64,000 nt of DNA from JAODBJ01 sp963782465. Lineage in GTDB: Bacteria > Actinomycetota > Acidimicrobiia > IMCC26256 > PALSA-610. The position numbers and the translations under genes are program-made. The DNA lies in the NCBI GenBank assembly GCA_963782465.1, contig CAWAJR010000005.1, forward strand, positions 124,001 to 188,000. Reading direction: 5' to 3'. Shown here piece by piece: positions 30,575 to 38,293 of this stretch; position 1 is the stretch's first letter; every line of letters begins with the position of its first letter. A model generated the notes under the pieces. That model worked only from the letters and a program-made list of their open reading frames with translations, searched no databases and was not told the origin of the DNA.

Positions 30575-31192
30575 ATGCCGGCCGAACTCGTCGTCTCCCC
30601 CTGGTCAGACCCCGTCGTCGACACCCTTGGCCACGATCCTCGGTCGACGTACGCAGAGAGCTTCTGGCTCCCGACGCTCGGGCCGACATCGCTCCTTTTG
30701 CTGCGCCATCTCGCCGACCGGTTCGACCGCAGCCCCGGCGGCGCGCTCACGCTCGTCGTGTCGGAAACGGCCGCCGCGCTCGGGCTCGGCACCGGCGACG
30801 GCGCCAACTCGCCACTCATGCGCAGCCTCGGCCGCCTGGTGCAGTTCGACCTCGCGTGCCGCACCGACGACACGACCTTCGCAGTGCGCCGCTACCTCCC
30901 GCCGGTCAATCGCCGGCACGTCCGCCGCCTGCCGGTCGCGCTGCAAGCCCGGCACGAAGAATGGGTGAGCCAGGCCCTCGACAGCTCCGCCCTCGACATC
31001 GCCCGTCGCCGCGCCCGGCGCGTCGCGTTCACGCTGTACGAACTCGGCGAAGACACCGACGCCGTCGAACGAGCGCTCGGCACCGCCGGGTTCCCGCCGC
31101 CCCTGTGCCGCGACGCCGCCGAATGGGCGCACCGCCGCCACCAGGATGCGCTCGCCGCGGCGCAAACACCCACCACAAAAACCGGGTTGTGA
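30575..31192 (+). CDS. Uncharacterised protein with a probable winged-helix core (205 aa)
   Basis: I do not recognise the family. The N-terminal region (FWLPTLGPTSLLLLRHLAD) and the segment LVVSETAAALGLG...LMRSLGRLVQFDLACR...FAVRRYLPPV read like the helix-helix-turn-helix and beta-wing of a winged-helix fold, so DNA binding is plausible (inference). The C-terminal half is helical and basic. A GGAAGGA ribosome-binding site lies at 30560-30566. The stop codon lies inside the left arm of hairpin B. Its own promoter has a perfect dyad, so it may be autoregulated. Confidence 0.65.
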   Translation: MPAELVVSPWSDPVVDTLGHDPRSTYAESFWLPTLGPTSLLLLRHLADRFDRSPGGALTLVVSETAAALGLGTGDGANSPLMRSLGRLVQFDLACRTDDTTFAVRRYLPPVNRRHVRRLPVALQARHEEWVSQALDSSALDIARRRARRVAFTLYELGEDTDAVERALGTAGFPPPLCRDAAEWAHRRHQDALAAAQTPTTKTGL

Positions 31193-31233
31193 GAGTTACG
31201 CCCCCGTACGGGTGCATAACCCTCACAACCCGG
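31182..31233. terminator. Two-tier hairpin B between convergent genes
   Basis: CCGGGTTGTGAGAGTTA pairs with TAACCCTCACAACCCGG (one A-C mismatch in 17 positions), with an inner CCCGTACGGG core. It separates the 30575 gene from the convergent surface-protein gene. Same architecture as the hairpins at 10685, 33714 and 44284. Confidence 0.75.
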
Positions 31234-31258
31234 CGTTCAGGGGCGGGGGCGTGAGCGC

Positions 31259-31855
31259 TCAGGCGAGACGCCGGCGGCGGCGCACCACCAGGAACACACC
31301 GGCGGCGAGCGCCGCGGCGAGCACGCTGCCGACGACGATGGCGAGCACGTCGCTGCTGCTGCTCGAGCTCGATGTGTGCGCAGCAGCTGCGGATTGCGCC
31401 TGCTTCACGAGCGCCGTGGTAGCGACCGGCGCGCCGGGCGCGCTGTCGGTGCCTGCGGAGGTCCCCACGTTGGAGCTGCCGGTACCGCCGTGGTTGCCCG
31501 AACCGGAGCCGTTCGTGCCGGTTGCCGTGGTGCCGGTGCCGGTCGTGGTGCCGGTTCCCGTCGAGCCCGAGCCCGAACCCGAACCGTTGCCGGGGTCGGT
31601 GGTCGAGGGCGGGTCGGTCGGGACCTGCACCACGCCGGCGTTCGGCGGGATGTGAATGGGCGGGAAGTGGGTGGGCGGGGTGGTGGGCGGCGGGTCGGTG
31701 ACCGGCGGGACGGTGACGTTGCCGGGGTTGGTGACGCCGGTGCCGGTGACGGGCAGTGCGGATGCGCCCGGTGCGGCGGCGACGAAGGCGGCGCCTGCGA
31801 CCAGCAGGGTGCCCGAGAACAGGGAAGCGGCGGCCAAGCGGATCGAGCGGTTCAT
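31259..31855 (-). CDS. Secreted surface protein with Pro/Ser/Gly/Thr-rich stalk and C-terminal membrane anchor
   Basis: A 198-residue protein: a signal peptide (about residues 1-33), a proline/threonine-rich stretch (PPVTDPPPTTPPTHFPP), a long Gly/Ser/Thr repeat region, then a membrane helix (about 170-190) and a tail of arginines. The sequence is too low in complexity to assign a function. LPVTG occurs right after the signal peptide, where it cannot act as a sortase signal. Strong AGGAGG ribosome-binding site before ATG 31855. Divergent from the FHA gene, convergent with the 30575 gene. Confidence 0.7.
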   Translation of the reverse strand: MNRSIRLAAASLFSGTLLVAGAAFVAAAPGASALPVTGTGVTNPGNVTVPPVTDPPPTTPPTHFPPIHIPPNAGVVQVPTDPPSTTDPGNGSGSGSGSTGTGTTTGTGTTATGTNGSGSGNHGGTGSSNVGTSAGTDSAPGAPVATTALVKQAQSAAAAHTSSSSSSSDVLAIVVGSVLAAALAAGVFLVVRRRRRLA

Positions 31856-31958
31856 GGTGTCCTCCTCGGTGGGTTGCGACGAACCCATCGTGCGCTGGGA
31901 ACCGGGCCCGCCGGTATGCCGGGCGCGTGAGTGTTTTGTCACGCGGTACGTTCGCCCG

Positions 31959-32573
31959 GTGCCGGCCGAGGACGTACAGGCCCGCTCGCCGCGCCTCGAA
32001 TTGTGGAAGGCCGGGAGCATGGTCGAAAGCTTCGCGCTCGTCGGCGAGACGACGCTCGGCCGGGCGACGTCGAGTGGCGCCCGCATCGACGACGCCAAGG
32101 TGTCGCGCGAGCACGCGATCGTGGAGCGCACCGGCACGTCCGGCTGGCGGATCACCGACCTCGACAGCACGAACGGCACGTTCGTGAACGAGCAGCGGGT
32201 ACGTGCCGACCGGCCGCTGCGCGACGGCGATCGCATCCGGGTCGGCGACTCGGAGCTCGTGTTCCGCGCGCCGCGCCAGACCGAAGGGGCCCGGCGCACC
32301 GTCGCCGCCCAGGTGGCGGCGGTGCCCGAACTCACACGGCGCGAGCGCGACGTGCTCGCCGCGCTGTGCCGCCCGCTGTTCGGCCCGGACCGCTTCGCGC
32401 TCACCGCGCCCACCAAGCAGATCGCGGCCGACCTCGTGGTGTCGGAATCGGCGGTCCGGCACCACCTCGACCGCCTGTACGACAAGTTCGAGATCTACGA
32501 CGACGATCCCGACGAACGCCGACGCCAACTTGCGATCGAGGCGGTGCGTCGCGGCGCGGTGACCGAAGCCTGA
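31959..32573 (+). CDS. FHA-domain protein with a C-terminal helix-turn-helix
   Basis: A 204-residue protein. Residues about 15-95 are a forkhead-associated phosphothreonine-binding domain (TTLGRATSSGARIDDAKVSREHAIVER, then ITDLDSTNGTFVNEQRV). Residues about 120-195 (LTRRERDVLAALCRPL...TKQIAADLVVSESAVRHHLDRLYDKF) resemble a LuxR/sigma-4-like helix-turn-helix. The pairing suggests a transcription factor tuned by Ser/Thr kinase signalling; a kinase such as that at 12180-14074 could be the partner (inference). GTG 31959 is preferred. Confidence 0.8.
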   Translation: MPAEDVQARSPRLELWKAGSMVESFALVGETTLGRATSSGARIDDAKVSREHAIVERTGTSGWRITDLDSTNGTFVNEQRVRADRPLRDGDRIRVGDSELVFRAPRQTEGARRTVAAQVAAVPELTRRERDVLAALCRPLFGPDRFALTAPTKQIAADLVVSESAVRHHLDRLYDKFEIYDDDPDERRRQLAIEAVRRGAVTEA

Positions 32574-32619
32574 GCGGCGGGCCGGGCGCGCCCAGCCCGA
32601 GACCCGCCGCCGGGCGATT

Positions 32620-33588
32620 TCAGGCGACGGTTGCGGCGGCGGTGCGGCTGCGGATGTAGTCGGCGGAACGCACCGGCTCGTAGGCCCGGCCCCGGCCGAT
32701 CGGTGGCGCGAACGACTCGACGAGCGCGTCGGTGTCGGGCTCGAAGAACAGGATCAGCGAGATCAGTTCCTCGCCGGGCGCCCGGTCGGGCGGGGGGAGC
32801 ACCCGGTGCCGGCTCGAACGCCACCGGTCGCCGGTCCAGCGGGCGAGGAGGTCGCCCGCGTTCACGGTGAGCGCGCCCGGCACATGCGGCGCGTCGACCC
32901 AACTGCCGTCGCGCGCCTCGACCTGCAACCCGCCGTAGCCGGGCTGGCGGTCGAGCAACGTGAGGGTGCCCCAGTCGGTGTGTGGCGCGATACGGAACTG
33001 GCCGTCGCGCGCGGCGCCGACCTCTTGCTGCGGCGGGTAACGGTTGATGTTGAACGTTTCGACGGGATGCCGGTTGCGGGCGAGGAACCAGCCGGCATCG
33101 AGGCCGAGCGCCACCGACAGCACCTCGAGCAACTCGACGTACACCGCCCGCATCTCCGCCGCGTAGCGAGTGCACACCTCCCCCAGTTCCGGCACTTCTG
33201 CCGGCCACACGTTCGGCGCGAACCATTCGGCGTCCACAACGGGGTCGCCGGTGCTGTCGGCCCGCCCCGAGACCCACGTCTCTTTCAGGTCGAACCGTTC
33301 GGGGTCGGCGTCTTCACCGAAGTACGAGTTGGCCTCCTTGCCGATCGGCATCCAGCCCCGGCCGCCGACCGTCGTCACGTAACGATCGCGAACATCGCCC
33401 GGCAGTGCGAAGGCACGGCTCGCCGCGGCTCGCACTTCGGTCGCGTGCTCGGCCGGCACTCCGTGACCGGCAACGAGCACGAACCCCCATTCCCGGAACG
33501 CGGCGTCGACCTGCGCCGCGAACGCGGCCCGTTCACGGTCGCGGCCTTTCCGCCAGACCGCCAGGTCGACAAGCGGGATCGACGACAC
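32620..33588 (-). CDS. Isopenicillin N synthase-like 2-oxoglutarate/Fe(II) oxygenase
   Basis: A 322-residue double-stranded beta-helix oxygenase. The iron ligands are HTDWG (H and D) and the later histidine in SSRHRVLPP. Co-substrate arginine and serine lie in the RAPGEELISLILFF region. The N-terminal SSIPLVDLAVW and FVLVAGHGVP are typical. The subfamily includes gibberellin and IPNS-type enzymes; the substrate is unknown. A GGGAGGGGG ribosome-binding site precedes GTG 33588. Downstream of ackA but separated by hairpin C. Confidence 0.87.
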   Translation of the reverse strand: MSSIPLVDLAVWRKGRDRERAAFAAQVDAAFREWGFVLVAGHGVPAEHATEVRAAASRAFALPGDVRDRYVTTVGGRGWMPIGKEANSYFGEDADPERFDLKETWVSGRADSTGDPVVDAEWFAPNVWPAEVPELGEVCTRYAAEMRAVYVELLEVLSVALGLDAGWFLARNRHPVETFNINRYPPQQEVGAARDGQFRIAPHTDWGTLTLLDRQPGYGGLQVEARDGSWVDAPHVPGALTVNAGDLLARWTGDRWRSSRHRVLPPPDRAPGEELISLILFFEPDTDALVESFAPPIGRGRAYEPVRSADYIRSRTAAATVA

Positions 33589-33713
33589 GGTTCCCCCTCC
33601 CTCAGGCCGGCGACGTGCCACCGTCCTGGCTACCACCCCACGTGCGCCTCGCCGCGTCCGGTGCGTTACGACCCCGTGAACCCGCACCGGCACGTGGCCA
33701 CCACCCCCGCCGC

Positions 33714-33757
33714 GTTGTGTCGTTTTCACCCCTGCACGGGGGTACAAGTGACACAAC
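33714..33757. terminator. Two-tier hairpin C downstream of ackA
   Basis: GTTGTGTC (33714-33721) pairs with GACACAAC (33750-33757), extended inwards by wobble pairs. An inner C-run pairs with a G-run. It lies 10 bases past the acetate kinase stop, on the minus strand. Confidence 0.7.
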
Positions 33758-33766
33758 CCGGCGGGG

Positions 33767-34852
33767 TCAGGCGAGGAGGGCGCGGACCTGCCGGGTGATC
33801 TCGAGGTCTTCGCGGGCCGTGAGCACGAGCGTGCGCACTGCGGCACCGGCCGGGGAAATCTCGGCGTCGGACGACGCGGCGGCGTTCGCCGCCGGGTCGA
33901 GCGCGACGCCGAGGAACGCGACTCGCTCGCACGCGGCGGCCCGCACGCCGGCTGCGTGCTCACCGATACCGCCGGTGAACACGAGCGTGTCGATGCCACC
34001 CGTCGCCGCGGCCATGCCGGCGATCTCCTGCCCGAGGTGATGTACGTACACGTCGAACGCGAGCGAGGCGCCGGCATCTCCGCTCGCCCGGGCCGACAGC
34101 ACGTCGCGCATGTCGCCCGACCCGGCGAGGGCCAGCAGGCCGGAACGGTGCGAGAGCGCGTCGTCGACGTCGTCGACCGGCACACCGGCGTCGCGCACCA
34201 ACCATGTGATCAGGGCAGGGTCGACCCGGCCCGAACGGGTGGCCATGACCAACCCGTCGACCGGCGTGAACCCCATCGTGGTGTCGACCGACGCGCCGTC
34301 GAGCACCGCGCACAACGACGCGCCGGCCCCGAGATGGCACGTCACGACCCGGCGCGCGCCGGTGAGTTCCGTGGCCCGTCGCGCCGCGTAGGCGTGCGAC
34401 AAGCCGTGGAACCCGAAGCGCCGCAGCGGCCAGCGCTCGCGCCACTCACGCGGCAAGGCGAACGTCGACGCCGCGGCGGGCATCGTCGCATGGAACGCGG
34501 TGTCGAAACAGGCGACCGCGGGAACATCCGGTAGCGCACGGCCGACCGCGTCGATACCGCCCAGCGCGCGCGGCTGGTGCAACGGCGCGAGGTCGACAAG
34601 GTCGCGAAGTTCGCCGACCACGGTGCCGTCGATCACGACCGCGGTCGTGAACTTCGTGCCGCCGTGCACCACCCGATGGCCGACCGCGTCGACGGAGCCG
34701 CACCGCGCCAGGAACGCGGCGATGCGGGCGTCGCCGGCGTCGCCGTCCCACCGCTCGATTTCGGCCGACACGACGCTGACGTCGCTGTCGCCGTCGCCGA
34801 GCACCGCGAGCTTGATGCTGCTCGACCCGGCGTTCACCACGAGCACGCGCAT
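33767..34852 (-). CDS. ackA: Acetate kinase
   Basis: A 361-residue ASKHA-fold kinase interconverting acetyl phosphate + ADP and acetate + ATP. The conserved stretches are VNAGSSSIKLAV, VGHRVVHGGTKFT, ACFDTAFHATMP, RFGFHGLSHAYA, CHLGAGASLCAV and FTGGIGEHAAGVR. It is somewhat short (about 400 is usual) but no core motif is missing. The phosphoketolase gene ends 29 bases upstream on the same strand; acetyl phosphate made there is its substrate, so the two form an operon. Confidence 0.95.
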   Translation of the reverse strand: MRVLVVNAGSSSIKLAVLGDGDSDVSVVSAEIERWDGDAGDARIAAFLARCGSVDAVGHRVVHGGTKFTTAVVIDGTVVGELRDLVDLAPLHQPRALGGIDAVGRALPDVPAVACFDTAFHATMPAAASTFALPREWRERWPLRRFGFHGLSHAYAARRATELTGARRVVTCHLGAGASLCAVLDGASVDTTMGFTPVDGLVMATRSGRVDPALITWLVRDAGVPVDDVDDALSHRSGLLALAGSGDMRDVLSARASGDAGASLAFDVYVHHLGQEIAGMAAATGGIDTLVFTGGIGEHAAGVRAAACERVAFLGVALDPAANAAASSDAEISPAGAAVRTLVLTAREDLEITRQVRALLA

Positions 34853-34881
34853 CAGGCGATCAATTCACGCAGGGGAAGGGG

Positions 34882-37254
34882 TCAAGCGGGCCAGCGCCAC
34901 TGGGTGATGTCGGGGTCGTCCTCGCCGTGCGTACGGGTGTAGTCGCGCGCCTCGGTGCGCAGGTCGAGCAGGTTCTGGCGCACCATCACCGCCCGGCTCC
35001 CGAGATCGGGGATGCGGTCGATTGCGTCGATCGCGAGGTGGTAACGGTCCATGTCGTTCATCATCACCATGTCGAACGGCGTGGTCGTCGTTCCCTCTTC
35101 CTTGTACCCGCGCACGTGCAGGTTGGCGTGGTTGTTCCGGCGGTACGTGAGCCGATGGATCAACCACGGGTAACCGTGGTACGCCATGATCACCGGCTTG
35201 TCGGACGTGAACAACGCGTCGAAGTCGCGTTCGGGCAGGCCGTGCGGATGCTCGCTCTCCGGCTGCAGGCGCATGAGGTCGACGATGTTCACGACCCGCA
35301 CGCGGATGTCGGGGAGGTGGCGGCGCAACAGGTCGGCGGCCGCGAGTGTTTCGAGCGTCGGGACGTCGCCCGCGCACGCGAGCACGACGTCGGGTTCGCC
35401 CTCGTCGCGATGGCTCGCCCACTCCCACACGCCGATGCCGCGCACGCAATGCAACGCCGCCGCCTCGACGTCGAGCCAGTTCGGTTGCGGTTGCTTCCCT
35501 GCCACCACGACGTTCACGTAGTTGCGGCTGCGCAGGCAGTGGTCCATCACCGACAGCAAGGTGTTCGTGTCGGGCGGCAGGTACACGCGGATCACGTCGG
35601 CTTTCTTGTTCACGACGTGGTCGATGAAACCGGGGTCCTGGTGCGAGAAGCCGTTGTGGTCCTGGCGCCACACGTGCGAGCTCAACAGGTAGTTGAGCGA
35701 CGCCACCGGCAAGCGCCACGGGAGTTCACGCGACACCTTCAGCCACTTCGCGTGCTGGTTGAACATCGCGTCGACGATGTGGATGAACGCCTCGTAACAC
35801 GAGAACACACCGTGCCGGCCGGTGAGGAGGTAGCCCTCCAGCCAGCCCTGGCACACATTCTCGCTCAGCACCTCCATCACGCGCCCATGACGGGAAAGGT
35901 GCTCGTCGACGGGATAGATCTCCGCCTCCCACACCTTCGGGCTCACGTCGTAGATGGCGTCGAGACGGTTCGACGCGGTTTCGTCGGGGCCGAAGACGCG
36001 GAAGTTCTTCTCGTCGAGGTTCGCGGCCATGACGTCGCGCAGGTAGGCACCGAGGACGCGAGTGGCCTCGCTGTCGGTCGCGCCCGGCGCCGTGACCGTC
36101 ACGCCGTAGTCGCGAAAGTCGGGGAGCTGGAGCGGCACCAGCAGGCGGCCGCCGTTCGCGTACGGCGTCGCCCCCATGCGCAGGTCGCCGTCGGGTGTCG
36201 TGGCGACGATGTCGGGCACCGGGCGGCCCTCGGCGTCGAACAACTTCTCCGGCTCGTAGCTGCGCAACCATGCTTCGAGCTCGGCGAGGTGCTTCGGGTT
36301 GGTGCGCACTGCGGCCAGCGGCACCTGGTGCGCGCGCCACGTGCCTTCCACCGGCAACCCGTCGACTTCGCGCGGTCCCGTCCAGCCCTTCGGCGAGCGG
36401 AACACGAGCACCGGCCAGCGCGGCCGATCGGTCGCCCCGCCTTCCCGCGCCGCGAGCTGGAGGCGCGCGATCTCGTCGAACACCTCGTCGAGCGCGGCGG
36501 CCATCTGCTGGTGCATCAGCGCCGGGTCGTCGCCCTCCACGTACCAGGCGCGGTACCCGTACCCCGACAGCAGCTGGTCGAGTTCGGCGTGCGGGATGCG
36601 CGCGAGCACGGTCGGGTTGGCGATCTTGTAGCCATTGAGGTGGAGGATCGGCAACACCGCGCCGTCGTTGGTGGGGTCGAGGAACTTGTTCGAGTGCCAG
36701 CTCGTCGCGAGCGACGCCGTTTCGGCTTCACCGTCGCCGATGACGCACGCCACGACGAGGTCGGGGTTGTCGAACGCGGCGCCGTACGCGTGCGCGAGCG
36801 AGTAACCGAGCTCGCCGCCTTCGTTGATCGAACCGGGCGTTTCCGGCGCGGCATGGCTCGGCACACCACCGGGGAACGAGAACTGGTGGAAGAGCGCGCG
36901 CATCCCCATCTCGTTGCGTGGGATCCCGCGGTAGATCTCGCTGTAGGTGCCTTCGAGCCACGTGTTCGCGAGGTTCGCCGGGCCGCCGTGCCCGGGCCCG
37001 GTGACGAACAACATCTTGGTCTGGCGCCGGCGGATCACGCGGTTGAGGTGCGCGTAGATGAAGTTCAAGCCGGGTGTGGTGCCCCAGTGCCCGAGCAGGC
37101 GCGGCTTGATGTGGTCGGGTGTGAGCGGTTCGCGCAGCAGCGGGTTGTCGAGGAGGTAGATCTGGCCCGCGGCGAGGTAGTTGGCGGCCCGCCAGTAACG
37201 GTCGATTTGCTCGAGTTCTTCGGCGCTCATCTTTGCCACCAAGGTGCTCGTCAC
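34882..37254 (-). CDS. xfp: Phosphoketolase (xylulose-5-phosphate/fructose-6-phosphate)
   Basis: A 790-residue thiamine-diphosphate enzyme cleaving xylulose 5-phosphate (and often fructose 6-phosphate) with phosphate to acetyl phosphate. Diagnostic are LLGHWGTTPGLNF, FVTGPGHGGPANLANTW, the TPP/Mg site VIGDGEAETASLATSWHSNKF, LHLNGYKIANPT and SHVWRQDHNGFSHQDPGF. With acetate kinase 29 bases downstream it forms a carbon-conserving shunt giving acetate and ATP. It diverges from the sirtuin gene across 76 bases. Confidence 0.96.
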   Translation of the reverse strand: MTSTLVAKMSAEELEQIDRYWRAANYLAAGQIYLLDNPLLREPLTPDHIKPRLLGHWGTTPGLNFIYAHLNRVIRRRQTKMLFVTGPGHGGPANLANTWLEGTYSEIYRGIPRNEMGMRALFHQFSFPGGVPSHAAPETPGSINEGGELGYSLAHAYGAAFDNPDLVVACVIGDGEAETASLATSWHSNKFLDPTNDGAVLPILHLNGYKIANPTVLARIPHAELDQLLSGYGYRAWYVEGDDPALMHQQMAAALDEVFDEIARLQLAAREGGATDRPRWPVLVFRSPKGWTGPREVDGLPVEGTWRAHQVPLAAVRTNPKHLAELEAWLRSYEPEKLFDAEGRPVPDIVATTPDGDLRMGATPYANGGRLLVPLQLPDFRDYGVTVTAPGATDSEATRVLGAYLRDVMAANLDEKNFRVFGPDETASNRLDAIYDVSPKVWEAEIYPVDEHLSRHGRVMEVLSENVCQGWLEGYLLTGRHGVFSCYEAFIHIVDAMFNQHAKWLKVSRELPWRLPVASLNYLLSSHVWRQDHNGFSHQDPGFIDHVVNKKADVIRVYLPPDTNTLLSVMDHCLRSRNYVNVVVAGKQPQPNWLDVEAAALHCVRGIGVWEWASHRDEGEPDVVLACAGDVPTLETLAAADLLRRHLPDIRVRVVNIVDLMRLQPESEHPHGLPERDFDALFTSDKPVIMAYHGYPWLIHRLTYRRNNHANLHVRGYKEEGTTTTPFDMVMMNDMDRYHLAIDAIDRIPDLGSRAVMVRQNLLDLRTEARDYTRTHGEDDPDITQWRWPA

Positions 37255-37330
37255 GGTCCCTCCGTTGCGCTCCGCCGCGTGTGGAACCCGCCCACCCCGA
37301 GCCTATGGGGGGCGTGGCTAGCGTTGCGAT

Positions 37331-38089
<759 letters not shown>

Positions 38090-38104
38090 CGAGCGGGCGC
38101 GACA

Positions 38105-38129
38105 GGGCCGGGTGGCGTGCACCCGGCCC
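38105..38129 (+). terminator. GGGCCGGGTG/CACCCGGCCC terminator of the sirtuin gene
   Basis: Perfect ten-pair GC stem with a five-base loop, 16 bases past the stop. Confidence 0.75.
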
Positions 38130-38293
38130 GTACACCCCCATCGTCGGCGACCTGAACGCCCCACCGAACGCCTTCCGGCGCCCTCGTCCTCGCCGCCGGG
38201 CCAAGCCTGGTTGAAACCGGGGCCCCTCAGCCACGAAGATTGCCCACATCTCGACCCACATCATGAGGTCGAGGCGATCGACGAGGGCGGTCG

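Noticed and set aside
31800..31855. LPVTG sortase sorting signal in the surface protein at 31259-31855
   Set aside because: It sits directly after the signal peptide near the N-terminus, not before the C-terminal helix, so it cannot act as a sorting signal.
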